A DNA stretch of 50,829 bases from Pseudolabrys sp. (GTDB lineage Bacteria > Pseudomonadota > Alphaproteobacteria > Rhizobiales > Xanthobacteraceae), in NCBI GenBank assembly GCA_030655215.1, contig JAURVZ010000026.1, forward strand, positions 1 through 50,829, written 5' to 3'. A program made the position numbers and the translations under genes. Of the stretch, positions 37,415 to 46,693 are shown one piece after another. Each line of letters opens with the position of its first letter. Position 1 is the first letter of the stretch. Under the pieces are notes generated by a model. That model was not told the origin of the DNA. It saw nothing but the letters and a program-made list of their open reading frames with translations, and searched no databases.

Positions 37415-38299
37415 ATGGCTCATAATTCGAGCGAGCACGCAATTTGCATTGGTCCGCAGTTGCAAATCAAACCGGCATCATTTGCCGTGCCGAAGGGCTC
37501 CGCCGATTGCCATGCGCACGTCTTCGGGCCGCGCGAACGTTATCCCTATTCGGACAAGCGCTATTACACGCCGCCCCCGGTGTTCGTGAAGGAATATATC
37601 GAGATGCACGATGCGCTCGGCATAGAGCGCGGCGTTCTGGTGCAGTCCGCCGTGCACGGCATCAACAATGACGTCATCCTCGACACCATTGCGCAGTACC
37701 CTGACAGACTGCGCGGCGTCGGATTGATCGATGAGAGCTTCAGCGATGCCGAACTCGATCGCATGCATGAAGGCGGCGTGCGGGGCTTTCGCGTCAACAC
37801 GGTTGCCAAGATCGGCGTGCAGATGGATGCCGCCCGCAAGCTGGCGAGCCGCGTCGCGCGCCTTGGCTGGCACATCCAGTTCCTGCTCGATGTCGAGCAG
37901 ATGCCAAACCTCGACACGGTGTTCGGAGAATTTCCGACCGAGGTAGTGATCGACCATATGGGCCGGCCCGATCCGAAGCTCGGCGTTGAAGGGCCGGGCT
38001 TCCAGGCGCTCATTCGTCTGCTGAAATCTGGCCGTGGCTGGACCAAGCTATCAGCGCCATACCGGACGTCGTTGCAGCATCCGCCCTATAGCGACATGAA
38101 CGTGTTCGCGCAGGCACTTATCGCTGCCGCGCCCGATCGTCTGGTGTGGGGCAGCGACTGGCCGCATGTCACGCTGGAAACGCCGATGCCGAACGATGGC
38201 GATCTGCTCGACATGCTGGCCGTCTGGGCGCCGGATCCTGGCACGCGGGCCAGGATCCTCGTTGATAATCCGGTGGCGCTGTACGGCTTCGGCAGCTAG
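37415..38299 (+). CDS. Amidohydrolase-2 family hydrolase, LigI-like
   Basis: A 294-residue TIM-barrel metal hydrolase. The N-terminal metal motif is DCHAHVFGP (His33, His35), a central EVVIDHMGRPDP strand follows, and WGSDWPHV near residue 248 supplies the catalytic Asp. This layout, with a single-metal or metal-free site, matches 2-pyrone-4,6-dicarboxylate lactonase and related lactonases or decarboxylases of aromatic acid degradation. The exact substrate is unknown. A GAGGTG site precedes the ATG. Its stop overlaps the stop of the convergent Bug/TctC gene by 4 bp. Confidence 0.85.
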   Translation: MAHNSSEHAICIGPQLQIKPASFAVPKGSADCHAHVFGPRERYPYSDKRYYTPPPVFVKEYIEMHDALGIERGVLVQSAVHGINNDVILDTIAQYPDRLRGVGLIDESFSDAELDRMHEGGVRGFRVNTVAKIGVQMDAARKLASRVARLGWHIQFLLDVEQMPNLDTVFGEFPTEVVIDHMGRPDPKLGVEGPGFQALIRLLKSGRGWTKLSAPYRTSLQHPPYSDMNVFAQALIAAAPDRLVWGSDWPHVTLETPMPNDGDLLDMLAVWAPDPGTRARILVDNPVALYGFGS

Positions 38300-39261
38300 T
38301 TCGGCGCCGGGCCGACCAGCTTGACGATCTCGCCCCAGCTCTTGATGTCATCGGCAATGTAGGCCGCGAATTCGGCAGGCGACTTCGTTGCCGGCTCGGA
38401 GCCGAGACCGGTCATCAGCTTGCTGAAGTCCTCTGTCTTGACGATGTCGGCGACGGCGGCATTGAGCTTTGCAACGATCGGCGCGGGCAGGCCGGCCGGC
38501 CCGAGAATGCCGTACCAGGTGGTGGATTCGAAGCCCTTGAGCCCGGACTCATCCAACGTCGGCACGTCGGGCAGCACGGCAAAGCGCGTCATGGTGGTGA
38601 CAGCCAGCGCCTTGATCTTGCCGGCCTGAATGTTCGACAGGATCGGCGGGATGTTGACGAAGACGAGTTGCATGTGACCGGCGATGACGTCGGAGATGAC
38701 CGGCCCGGCGCCACGATAGGGCACATGCTGAAGCTCGGTCTTGGTCATGCTTTTGAATAGTTCACCAGCCAGATGCATGGTGCTGCCATGGCCGGATGAA
38801 CCGAAGCCGAGCTTGCCCGGCTGCTTTTTGGCGAGAGCGATCAGGTCGGCAACGGAATTGACGCCAAGATCCGGATTGACGCCAAGCACGCTCGCCGAAA
38901 TGCTGACCAACGCGACCGGCGTGAAGTCCTTCTCGAGGTTGAATGGCAGCTTCGGATACAGACTGACGCTGATCGGCAGCGAGCTGTTGGCGAGCAGCAG
39001 CGTGTAGCCATCCGGCGTAGCGCGCGCGACTTCCTCGGCGCCGATATTACCATTGGCGCCGCCGCGATTGTCGATGACCACGGTTTGGCCCAACGCCTCG
39101 CTCAGCCGCGCCGCCAGCGGGCGCGCGACGGCATCGGCGCCGCCGCCGGCGGCAAATGGAATGATGAGACGGATCGGCTTGATCGGATAGGTCTGGGCCG
39201 ACACCGGCGCGGTGACGGCCAACAGCGCTGCGGAGACGAGAATACTGGCGATGATTTTCAT
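38296..39261 (-). CDS. Bug/TctC-family periplasmic solute-binding protein
   Basis: A 321-residue exported binding protein. A signal peptide (1-22, ending VSAQ) precedes YPIKPIRLIIPFAAGGGADAVARPLAARLSEALGQ, split over conserved blocks; the PFAAGGGAD loop binds carboxylate ligands in this family. A second block is HVPYRGAGPVISDVIAGHMQL, and the end is PAEFAAYIADDIKSWGEIVK. The family delivers tricarboxylates, dicarboxylates or aromatic acids to TctAB-type permeases. No tctA or tctB is nearby, as with most Bug proteins. Its position facing a LigI-like hydrolase suggests a cyclic di- or tricarboxylate ligand, an inference. Confidence 0.9.
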   Translation of the reverse strand: MKIIASILVSAALLAVTAPVSAQTYPIKPIRLIIPFAAGGGADAVARPLAARLSEALGQTVVIDNRGGANGNIGAEEVARATPDGYTLLLANSSLPISVSLYPKLPFNLEKDFTPVALVSISASVLGVNPDLGVNSVADLIALAKKQPGKLGFGSSGHGSTMHLAGELFKSMTKTELQHVPYRGAGPVISDVIAGHMQLVFVNIPPILSNIQAGKIKALAVTTMTRFAVLPDVPTLDESGLKGFESTTWYGILGPAGLPAPIVAKLNAAVADIVKTEDFSKLMTGLGSEPATKSPAEFAAYIADDIKSWGEIVKLVGPAPN

Positions 39262-39550
39262 GGGCGCAATTCCAATGGGTGGCTGACCTTGATCAGCGCG
39301 GGCTTCCTCGATGGCGTTCTTGTTTTTATGGACGTTTTTGACGGCTCTTTATGCGGCGGAGGCCGGTTGATGTATACTGCCCTACATATCGCCCAGGTTG
39401 AATGAGCCCTTGAGAAAGCTAGATATTGCGCTTCGAGGCCGACACATCCCAACGCTTGGCGTGCCGCAGCCATTATGCTATTCGCGCGGTGAAACCCCGG
39501 AACCCGCAATCGTCGGCGCCAAGATCCTCAGGCGTCTGGAGAATTCTTCA

Positions 39551-40831
39551 ATGTCTTCAACGGACAACATGTTTTCCGCCTCGCTCCGCGACGTCGATCC
39601 CGAAATCGCGCATGTGATCGGCCAGGAGCTCGGTCGCCAGCGCGACGAGATCGAGCTGATCGCCTCGGAAAACATGGTGTCCCGCGCCGTTCTGGAGGCT
39701 CAAGGGTCGGTGTTGACCAACAAATATGCCGAGGGCCTGCCGGGCAAGCGCTATTACGGCGGCTGCCAGTACGTCGACATTGCCGAGACGCTCGCCATTG
39801 AGCGCGTCACCAAATTGTTCGGCTGCCAGTTCGCCAATGTGCAGCCGCACTCCGGCGCCTCGGCGAATGCCGAAGTGTTCTTCGCGCTGATGCAGCCGGG
39901 CGACACCTTCATGGGCCTCAATCTAGCCGCCGGCGGCCATCTCAGCCACGGCATGGCGATCAACATGTCCGGCAAGTGGTTCAAGCCGGTGCCGTATAAT
40001 GTGCGCCGCGAGGACCAGCGCATCGACATGGACGAAGTGCTGAAGCTCGCCAAAGAGCACAAGCCGAAGGTCATCATCGCCGGCGGCTCGGCCTATCCGC
40101 GCACGCTCGACTTCAAGCGTTTCCGCGAAATCTGCGATGAGGTCGGCGCGCTGCTGATGGTCGATATGGCGCACTTTGCCGGCCTCGTGGCCGGCGGCGC
40201 GCATCCGTCGCCGTTCCCGCATGCGCATGTCGTCACCACGACAACGCACAAGACATTGCGCGGGCCGCGCGGCGGCGTCATCCTCACCAATGACGAGGCG
40301 CTGGCCAAGAAGATCAATTCGGCCGTGTTCCCCGGCATGCAGGGTGGCCCGCTGATGCATGTCATTGCCGCCAAGGCTGTTGCCTTCGGTGAGGCGCTCA
40401 AGCCCAGCTTCAAGACCTATGCCAAGAACGTGGTCGAGAACGCCAAGGTGCTGGCCGACACGCTGAAGGCCGGCGGCCTCGATATTGTGTCCGGCGGTAC
40501 CGATACCCATTTGATGCTGGTCGATCTGCGGCCGAAGAAGCTGACCGGCAAGGTGACCGAGCTGTCGCTCGGCCGCGCGCATATTACCTGCAACAAGAAC
40601 GGCATTCCCTACGACCCGGAGAAGCCGACGATCACGTCGGGCATTCGTCTCGGTTCGCCGGCAGCGACGACGCGCGGTTTCGGCACCGCCGAGTTCAAGC
40701 AGGTTGGCGAAATGATCGTCGAAGTGCTCGATGTACTGTCGCAGAAGGGTGTCGATGAGGACACGTTGATCGAGGCGGCCGTGCGCGACAAGGTGAAGAC
40801 ATTGTTGGGGCGTTTCCCGATTTATCAATAA
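39551..40831 (+). CDS. glyA: Serine hydroxymethyltransferase
   Basis: A 426-residue PLP enzyme that interconverts serine and glycine and supplies one-carbon units on tetrahydrofolate. The PLP lysine is Lys234 in [34 protein letters not shown] (35-54) and [13 protein letters not shown] (59-71) are highly conserved, and [13 protein letters not shown] precedes the lysine. Length is typical. The start at the ATG at 39551 has GGAG 9 bp upstream; the frame extends 51 codons into the leader without support. It heads the glyA-nrdR-ribD-ribE-ribH-nusB-thiL block. Confidence 0.97.
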   Translation: MSSTDNMFSASLRDVDPEIAHVIGQELGRQRDEIELIASENMVSRAVLEAQGSVLTNKYAEGLPGKRYYGGCQYVDIAETLAIERVTKLFGCQFANVQPHSGASANAEVFFALMQPGDTFMGLNLAAGGHLSHGMAINMSGKWFKPVPYNVRREDQRIDMDEVLKLAKEHKPKVIIAGGSAYPRTLDFKRFREICDEVGALLMVDMAHFAGLVAGGAHPSPFPHAHVVTTTTHKTLRGPRGGVILTNDEALAKKINSAVFPGMQGGPLMHVIAAKAVAFGEALKPSFKTYAKNVVENAKVLADTLKAGGLDIVSGGTDTHLMLVDLRPKKLTGKVTELSLGRAHITCNKNGIPYDPEKPTITSGIRLGSPAATTRGFGTAEFKQVGEMIVEVLDVLSQKGVDEDTLIEAAVRDKVKTLLGRFPIYQ

Positions 40832-40832
40832 T

Positions 40833-40868
40833 CGTCATGGCCGGGCTTGTCCCGGCCATCCACGTCTT
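40833..40868. repeat. Half copy of family A palindromic repeat
   Basis: CGTCATGGCCGGGCTTGTCC... to CCACGTCTT is one half of the element at 8340-8427. It contains the hairpin GGCCGGG-N5-CCCGGCC. It begins one base after the glyA stop and ends 20 bp before the nrdR ATG. It would form a stem-loop inside the glyA-nrdR transcript. Confidence 0.82.
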
Positions 40869-40888
40869 GCTTTCCCGAGGGGAATGTC

Positions 40889-41371
40889 ATGCGTTGCCCG
40901 AGTTGCGCCAGTCTCGATACGCAGGTGAAGGATTCGCGGCCGACGGAAGATTCGGCCGTCATCCGGCGCCGCCGCGTGTGCCTGACCTGCAATTTCCGCT
41001 TCACCACGTTCGAGCGCGTGCAGTTGCGCGAACTCACCGTGATCAAACGCAATGGCAGGCGCGTGCCGTTCGACCGTGATAAATTGATGCGCTCGGTGCA
41101 GATCGCGTTGCGCAAGCGCGCGGTCGAGCCGGAACGCATTGAGCAAATGGTGTCGAAGATCGTGCGCGAGCTGGAAAGCGGCGGCGAGAACGAAGTGTCA
41201 TCGGAGGCGATTGGCGAAACGGTGATGGCGCATCTGCGCGACATTGACGACGTCGCCTATGTCCGCTTCGCCTCGGTCTATCGCAATTTCGGCGAGGTGA
41301 AGGACTTCCGCGCCGCGCTCGATGAATTGTCCGGCGATGAAGACACGCCATTGCCGCCCGTCAGGAAATGA
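40889..41371 (+). CDS. nrdR: Transcriptional repressor NrdR
   Basis: A 160-residue nucleotide-sensing repressor of ribonucleotide reductase genes. The zinc ribbon uses Cys3, Cys6, Cys31 and Cys34 (MRCPSC ... CLTC), with [18 protein letters not shown] after it. The ATP-cone domain (about 49-139) senses ATP/dATP. The start at the ATG at 40889, with GAGGGGAA upstream, gives the invariant MRCPSC N-terminus. The 14 codons upstream (MSRPSTSC...) are repeat-derived. Its TGA overlaps the ribD ATG, a conserved pairing in proteobacteria. Confidence 0.97.
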   Translation: MRCPSCASLDTQVKDSRPTEDSAVIRRRRVCLTCNFRFTTFERVQLRELTVIKRNGRRVPFDRDKLMRSVQIALRKRAVEPERIEQMVSKIVRELESGGENEVSSEAIGETVMAHLRDIDDVAYVRFASVYRNFGEVKDFRAALDELSGDEDTPLPPVRK

Positions 41372-42471
41372 GTGCTGTGACAGAGACCGACGACCTTCGC
41401 TACATGCAGCTGGCGCTGTCGCTTGGCCGTCGCGGCCTGGGCAATACGCATCCCAATCCCGCCGTCGGCGCCGTCATCGTCAAGGACGGTGTCATTGTCG
41501 GCCGTGGCTGGACGCAACCCGGTGGCCGGCCGCATGCCGAAGTCGTCGCCCTGAACCAGGCCAAACGCAAAGCCAAGGGCGCGACGCTTTATTGCACGCT
41601 CGAGCCATGCTCGCATGAAGGCAAGTCGCCGCCCTGTGCTGACGCTGTCATCAAGGCGGGCATCGCCCGTGTTGTCTCGGCAATCGAAGATCCTAATCCG
41701 GAAGTCGCCGGGCAGGGCCATGCGAAGCTGCGCGAGGCGGGGATCACAGTTGACGTCGGCCTCTGCGCCGACGAAGCGACACGCGCCCATGCCGGCCACA
41801 TCGCCCGCGTCACCAAGCAGCGCCCGCATGTCATGCTCAAGCTCGCCGTGTCCGCCGATGGCAAGGCCGGTCTGGCCGGCCGCAAGCAGGTTGCCATCAC
41901 CGGCGATGAAGCGAGCAGCCGCGTCTATCGGCTGCGCGCCCAGAACGACGCCATCCTGGTCGGCATGGGCACGATCCTCGCCGACAATCCGCGCCTGACC
42001 TGCCGCCTGCCGGGCATGTTCGCGCAGTCGCCGGTCCGTGTCGTGCTCGATGCCAAGCTCGGTGTTCCGATGTCGGTGACGGTGATCTCGACGCTGAACG
42101 ACACGCCGACCTGGGTGTTTACGTCGCACAAGGCCTCCGAGATCGCGCAGGAGATTCTGGAGTCGAAAGGCGCCCGTGTGTTTCGCGTCGATGAGACGCA
42201 AGGCCGTCTCGATCTTGACGAAGTCTTGAAGGTGCTCGCCACTGAGGGCATCACGCGCTTGATGGTCGAGGGCGGCCCAACGGTGGCCGCGGCTTTTGTT
42301 GCGGCCGATCTGGTCGATGAAGCGATCCTGCTGCGCTCGCCGAAAGAGATCGGCGACACCGGCATCGATGCGCTCGAAGGCATGAAACTCGAAGCGTTGA
42401 CCGGCAAGCTCACATCACTGAGCAGCGAACCGCTCGGCGTGGATACGCTTGAACATTACGAGCGCGCCTAG
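41368..42471 (+). CDS. ribD: Riboflavin biosynthesis deaminase/reductase
   Basis: A 367-residue bifunctional enzyme for the second and third steps of riboflavin synthesis. The N-terminal deaminase (about 10-145) has Zn ligands His56, Cys81 and Cys90, with catalytic Glu58 (PHAEV ... [15 protein letters not shown]). The C-terminal reductase (about 150-360) has [34 protein letters not shown] and [13 protein letters not shown]. The ATG overlaps the nrdR stop (ATGA), and ribE starts directly after its stop. No FMN riboswitch is seen anywhere in this operon. Confidence 0.96.
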   Translation: MSAVTETDDLRYMQLALSLGRRGLGNTHPNPAVGAVIVKDGVIVGRGWTQPGGRPHAEVVALNQAKRKAKGATLYCTLEPCSHEGKSPPCADAVIKAGIARVVSAIEDPNPEVAGQGHAKLREAGITVDVGLCADEATRAHAGHIARVTKQRPHVMLKLAVSADGKAGLAGRKQVAITGDEASSRVYRLRAQNDAILVGMGTILADNPRLTCRLPGMFAQSPVRVVLDAKLGVPMSVTVISTLNDTPTWVFTSHKASEIAQEILESKGARVFRVDETQGRLDLDEVLKVLATEGITRLMVEGGPTVAAAFVAADLVDEAILLRSPKEIGDTGIDALEGMKLEALTGKLTSLSSEPLGVDTLEHYERA

Positions 42472-43077
42472 ATGTTTACCGGCATCGTGACAGATTTGGG
42501 TGAAGTGCGCTCGGTTCATCCGCGCGCCAATAATCTGTCGCGCATCACCATCTATACGAAATTTCCGCGCAATGAGTTGATCGAAGGCGCGTCGGTCGCC
42601 TGTTCCGGCGTTTGTCTCACCGTTGTCGACACCGGCGAGGAAGGCAACCGCGTCTGGTTCGCCGCCGATGCGGCTGCGGAAACGCTGGCCATCACTGGCG
42701 TCAGCCAGTGGCGGCATGGCACGCGCATCAATCTGGAGCGGCCGCTCAAGGTCGGCGATGAACTCGGCGGCCACATGGTGGCTGGCCATGTTGACGGCCT
42801 TGCGACGCTGGTCACGCGTGAGGACATGACGAACATGGCCAAGCTGACCTTCCGCGCGCCGCATGAGCTGTCGCGCTTCATTGCGCCGAAGGGCTCGGTC
42901 GCCCTCGACGGCGTGTCGCTGACCGTCAATCAGGTGGAAGGCGATACCTTCAGCGTCCTGATCATCCCGCATACTTTGTCGGTGACCAGCTTCGGCGCCT
43001 TGCGCGAAGGCGACGCGGTTAACCTCGAAATCGACACGATGGCGCGCTACGCGGCGCGGCTGATGGAAGCGCGCTAG
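42472..43077 (+). CDS. ribE: Riboflavin synthase alpha subunit
   Basis: A 201-residue enzyme that dismutates two 6,7-dimethyl-8-ribityllumazine molecules to riboflavin. It has the two lumazine-binding barrels of the family: MFTGIVTDLGEV starts the first, with SVACSGVCLTV, and GGHMVAGHVDG opens the second half with KGSVALDGVSLTVN. Length is typical. The ATG follows the ribD TAG with no gap. The gene is called ribC in some nomenclatures. A 67-bp spacer leads to ribH. Confidence 0.96.
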   Translation: MFTGIVTDLGEVRSVHPRANNLSRITIYTKFPRNELIEGASVACSGVCLTVVDTGEEGNRVWFAADAAAETLAITGVSQWRHGTRINLERPLKVGDELGGHMVAGHVDGLATLVTREDMTNMAKLTFRAPHELSRFIAPKGSVALDGVSLTVNQVEGDTFSVLIIPHTLSVTSFGALREGDAVNLEIDTMARYAARLMEAR

Positions 43078-43144
43078 AGGCCTGTTTAGCCCTTGTTTGA
43101 GGGCCAAGCGCTTGCTACCACGCGGCTCAACAAGGAATCTCTGA

Positions 43145-43642
43145 ATGGCTAAGAAAGTCAGCGCCGCGACCGCGCGCGCTCCGAAATCGAAAACCGTTGC
43201 GACGCGCATCCTGATCGTCGAAGCGCGCTTCTATGACCACATTGCCGATGCGCTGCTGAAGGGCGCGAGTGACGTGCTCGATGAAGCCGGTGCGACCTAT
43301 GACAAGATCACCGTGCCCGGCGCGCTGGAAATTCCCGGCGCCATTGCCATGGCCAACGATGCGCCGAAGAACAAGAAGAATCCTTACGACGGCTATGTCG
43401 CGCTCGGCTGCGTCATCCAGGGCGAGACCTATCATTTCGAAATCGTCTCGAATGAATCGGCGCGCGGCATCATGGATCTTACCGTGCAACGGCAACTCGC
43501 GATCGGCAACGGCATCCTCACCGTCGACACCGAAGCGCAGGCCAAGGATCGCATTGGCGGCGCGCATGGTCATAAAGGCGCTGATGCTGCCAAGGCTGCG
43601 CTGGCCATGATCGCGCTCAAGCGCGACCTGAGCGCCAAATAA
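43145..43642 (+). CDS. ribH: 6,7-dimethyl-8-ribityllumazine synthase
   Basis: A 165-residue enzyme that joins the RibD product to 3,4-dihydroxybutanone phosphate and builds a capsid-like or pentameric assembly. Motifs are [18 protein letters not shown] (21-38), [13 protein letters not shown] (58-70) and [21 protein letters not shown], holding catalytic His97. The N-terminal 18 residues are basic and extra. The final A of the stop is the first base of nusB (TAATG). RibA/RibB, for the remaining substrate, are not in the window. Confidence 0.96.
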   Translation: MAKKVSAATARAPKSKTVATRILIVEARFYDHIADALLKGASDVLDEAGATYDKITVPGALEIPGAIAMANDAPKNKKNPYDGYVALGCVIQGETYHFEIVSNESARGIMDLTVQRQLAIGNGILTVDTEAQAKDRIGGAHGHKGADAAKAALAMIALKRDLSAK

Positions 43643-44142
43643 TGGCGAGCGACGCTGCCAAACCGGACAAGAAGCCGGAGAAGGAAGAGCGCAAGGCGAA
43701 CAAGCGCGGCGCCGCGCGTCTCGCCGCAGTCCAAGCGCTCTACCAGATGGATCTGGCCGGCAGCGGACTGGACGAGATCATCGCCGAGTTCGAAAGCCAC
43801 TGGATCGGCCGCGAGGTCGAGGGCGCGCAATATCTGCCGGCCGAAGCGGCCTTCTTCCGCGATGTCGTCTCCGGCGTGGTGCGCGACCAGCGTGCGCTCG
43901 ATCCGAAGATCGATGAGGCGCTGGAGCGCGGCTGGCCGTTGAAGCGCATCGAGACCGTGCTGCGCGCCGCGATGCGGGCCGGGCTGTATGAGCTGGAAAA
44001 CCGCAAGGACGTGCCGGCCCGCGTTGTCGTCTCGGAATATGCCGACGTCGCCGCCGCCTTTGTCGAGCGCGACGAGACCGGCATGGTCAATGCCGTGCTC
44101 GACCAGCTGGCGCGCAAGGCGCGGCCGGATGAGTTCACCTGA
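43642..44142 (+). CDS. nusB: Transcription antitermination factor NusB
   Basis: A 166-residue all-helical RNA-binding protein that, with NusE, binds boxA in rRNA operons to prevent termination. The first 22 residues are Lys/Glu-rich, then RGAARLAAVQALYQMDL starts the conserved core. The core continues with RGWPLKRIETVLRAAMRAGLYEL and ends VVSEYADVAAAFVERDETGMVNAVLDQ, split over adjacent helices. The start overlaps the ribH stop by one base. ribH-nusB-thiL order is common in proteobacteria. Confidence 0.95.
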   Translation: MASDAAKPDKKPEKEERKANKRGAARLAAVQALYQMDLAGSGLDEIIAEFESHWIGREVEGAQYLPAEAAFFRDVVSGVVRDQRALDPKIDEALERGWPLKRIETVLRAAMRAGLYELENRKDVPARVVVSEYADVAAAFVERDETGMVNAVLDQLARKARPDEFT

Positions 44143-44180
44143 ACTTTGCCCGTGGCGGCGAATGACAGTATCGTCGCGCC

Positions 44181-45167
44181 ATGAGCGACAACAAAGCATC
44201 CGCCGAAGACAATTTGATCGCGCGTTATTTCGCGCCGCTCGCCACCGATCCCGGCGCACTGGGCCTCAAGGACGACGCCGCTTTCATCAAGCCGCCATCC
44301 GGTTGCGAGCTGGTGCTGAAGGCTGATGCCGTTGTCAGCGGCATTCACTTCTTTGCCGACGATGCGCCGGACACGATTGCCGGCAAGGCACTGCGCATCA
44401 ATCTGTCGGACCTCGCCTCGAAAGGCGCCAAGCCGCTTGGCTTACTGCTGACGCTTGCTCTGCCAAAAGACATCGGCGAAGACTGGCTGGCCGCTTTTGC
44501 GCAAGGCCTGCGCGAGGATATCGCCACTTACAAATGTCCGCTGTTCGGCGGCGACACGGTGCGTTCGCCGGGTCCGGTGATGGTCTCGGTCGCCATGTTC
44601 GGCTCAGTGCCGGATGGCATGATGGTCCGGCGCTCGACCGCCAAGCCCGGCGACAAGGTTTTCGTCAGCGGCAGCATTGGCGATTCGGCGCTCGGCCTCG
44701 GCCTGCGCAATGGCGCCACCTGGCAACTGACCGACGCGCAGCGCGAGCATCTCAGCCACCGCTACCTTCTGCCGCTGCCGCGTACATCGCTGGCTGAGAC
44801 CGTGCTGCACTACGCCTCCGCCGCGATGGATGTCTCAGACGGTCTCGCCGGCGATCTCGCCAAACTGTGCCGCGTCTCCGGCGTCGCTGCGACAATCGAT
44901 GCATCCCGCGTGCCGCTCTCCGCCGCCGCCAAGGCGGTTATCGCTGCCGACCCTGCCGCGTTTGAAACAGCGATCACCGGCGGTGACGATTACGAAATTC
45001 TCTGCACGGTTGCGCCGGCCAAGGTGGACCGCTTCCGCGTTGCCGCCATGGCCGCAAAAGTTGCCGTCACCGAGATCGGCACGATTGGCGAAGGCGAGGG
45101 CACTGTGTTCCGCGATGGGCAAGGTGCGCCGCTCAGCTTCAAGCGCAATTCTTTCAGTCATTTCTGA
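44181..45167 (+). CDS. thiL: Thiamine-monophosphate kinase
   Basis: A 328-residue ATP-dependent kinase that converts thiamine monophosphate to thiamine diphosphate. Motifs are LGLKDDAAFIK (about 31-41) for Mg2+, LKADAVVSGIHFF, LRINLSDLASKGAKPLG, GGDTVRSPG and AMDVSDGLAGDLAKL. The GGDDYEIL motif near residue 270 closes the active site. Length is typical. It follows nusB by 38 bp. No TPP riboswitch is evident upstream. Confidence 0.95.
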   Translation: MSDNKASAEDNLIARYFAPLATDPGALGLKDDAAFIKPPSGCELVLKADAVVSGIHFFADDAPDTIAGKALRINLSDLASKGAKPLGLLLTLALPKDIGEDWLAAFAQGLREDIATYKCPLFGGDTVRSPGPVMVSVAMFGSVPDGMMVRRSTAKPGDKVFVSGSIGDSALGLGLRNGATWQLTDAQREHLSHRYLLPLPRTSLAETVLHYASAAMDVSDGLAGDLAKLCRVSGVAATIDASRVPLSAAAKAVIAADPAAFETAITGGDDYEILCTVAPAKVDRFRVAAMAAKVAVTEIGTIGEGEGTVFRDGQGAPLSFKRNSFSHF

Positions 45168-45220
45168 CAGCGCAAATCTTTTCGCTATAGTGCCGGCGAC
45201 GTCACGAAGAGGAATGCGCG

Positions 45221-46447
45221 ATGGATGACATGAACACGCGGAAGGCGTTCTTGCCGACCGGCCAGACCCCGCGCTTCCAGAAATACTTGAAGCACTTCCC
45301 GACCTCGTCCTATTTGCGCCGCCACGCGCCGCGCAACATTCCGTTCTTCGCCTCGGAATATGCCGACACCGGCGCCGGCGATGACACCGGCGTCAAGCAC
45401 AACTGGGCCGCCTTCGACAACGTCAAGATCGTGCCGCGCTATGGCGTCATGGGCACGCTGCCGCCGGTTGGCGTTGAATTGTTCGGCACGCAATATTCCG
45501 CACCGATCGGCATCGCGCCGATGGGCGCGCCGTCCTTCGTCTGGCCCGGCGCCGATATTCTGCTGGCGAAAGCAGCGCAAGCCGCGCGCGTGCCGTACAC
45601 GCTCGGCGTTGCCGGTGGCGCCACCATCGAGGAGATCGCCAAGGTCGCGCCGGATGTGTTCTGGCTGCAGCTCTACAGGTTCGCCAAGAACGATCACAAG
45701 ATCGGCTTTGATATCATCGAGCGGGCGCAACGCGCCAACGTCAAGGTGCTGACCATGACGCTCGACACGCCGGTGCGCACGACGCGCTCGCGCGAAACCT
45801 ATGCCGGCCTCGGCCGTGAATTCCAGCCGACGCTGCGCATGGCGCGCGAAATGATGGTGCGGCCGAAATGGCTGCTCGCCATGTTGCGCAATGGCTTCCC
45901 GCGCTTTGCCACCATCGCGCCCTATGCCGGCGTCAAGGTCAGCGTCAATGGCATCATCGAATTCGCCCGTCAGGAAATGGGCGGCGCGTTCTTGTGGGAC
46001 GAGGTTGCGCGCTATCGCGACAAGTGGAAAGGCCCGATGACGGTGAAGGGCATCCTGCATCCGGCCGATGCCGAGAAGGCGGTGTCGCTCGGTATTGAAG
46101 GCATCTGGATTTCAAATCACGGCGGCCGCCAGATCGAAGCCTTGGTGCCGTCGATCGATGCGCTGCCGGCGATTGCCGCCGCGGTCGGCTCCAAGGCGAC
46201 CATCCTGCTCGATAGCGGCATCCGCTCCGGGCAGGACGTCATGCGCTCGCTGGCGTTAGGGGCCGATGCCGCCTTTGCCGGCAAGTCGTTCCTCTGGTCG
46301 CTCGGCGCGCTCGGCGATGACGGCCCGGGCCAGCTGATCGATCTTTACATTGACGAGCTGCGCGCTTCGCTCGGCCAGATCGGCGCTCATTCGCCGGGTG
46401 AGGCACGGCTGGCGAAAGTGCTGCATCCGGGAAGGATAGAGTTTTAG
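45221..46447 (+). CDS. FMN-dependent alpha-hydroxy-acid oxidoreductase (LldD/GOX family)
   Basis: A 408-residue TIM-barrel flavoenzyme that oxidises an L-2-hydroxy acid to its 2-oxo acid. The FMN and catalytic regions are APIGIAPMG (about 95-103), LYRF, TLDTPV and TVKGI, with catalytic His300 in SNHGGRQIE, then DSGIRSGQDVMRSLALGADA. The usual Gln-Leu-Asp after GGR is Gln-Ile-Glu here. Candidate substrates are lactate, glycolate, mandelate or a 4-hydroxyphenyl analogue; the sequence does not decide. It lies 53 bp after thiL, and its transcript probably ends in the family C repeat. Confidence 0.88.
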   Translation: MDDMNTRKAFLPTGQTPRFQKYLKHFPTSSYLRRHAPRNIPFFASEYADTGAGDDTGVKHNWAAFDNVKIVPRYGVMGTLPPVGVELFGTQYSAPIGIAPMGAPSFVWPGADILLAKAAQAARVPYTLGVAGGATIEEIAKVAPDVFWLQLYRFAKNDHKIGFDIIERAQRANVKVLTMTLDTPVRTTRSRETYAGLGREFQPTLRMAREMMVRPKWLLAMLRNGFPRFATIAPYAGVKVSVNGIIEFARQEMGGAFLWDEVARYRDKWKGPMTVKGILHPADAEKAVSLGIEGIWISNHGGRQIEALVPSIDALPAIAAAVGSKATILLDSGIRSGQDVMRSLALGADAAFAGKSFLWSLGALGDDGPGQLIDLYIDELRASLGQIGAHSPGEARLAKVLHPGRIEF

Positions 46448-46453
46448 GTCTCT

Positions 46454-46590
46454 CGTGTCCCGGGCGCAGTGCAGCGCGGCTCCGCGGTGCACTGCAGACC
46501 CGGGACCCCGCTTATTTCCTTAAACAACCGGGGCCCCGGATCTGCGGCGCACCATTCGCTTCGCTCATGCTGCACCGCGTCCGGGGCACG
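46454..46590. repeat. Intergenic palindromic repeat, family C
   Basis: CGTGTCCCGGG at the left end pairs with CCGGGGCACG at the right end. Inner hairpins are GCAGTGCAGCGCGG/CCGCGGTGCACTGC (about 46466-46496) and a GGGTCC-type set. The right half has GCGGCGCACCATTCGCTTCG...TGCACCGCG. It fills most of the gap between the oxidase and the MFS transporter. Only one copy of this family is in the window, but its layout resembles the others. Confidence 0.78.
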
Positions 46591-46693
46591 CAGACAGCGG
46601 TGTAATCATCCCACCCATGCGACTTTCGCAGTATCCGCATCCTCCATTCCTCGCTAAAAAGAGCAAAATATTGCCGCCCGAGGAATCGCCCAG

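Noticed and set aside
43078..43144. Possible FMN riboswitch before ribH
   Set aside because: The 67-bp spacer is too short and lacks the conserved FMN-element pairings.
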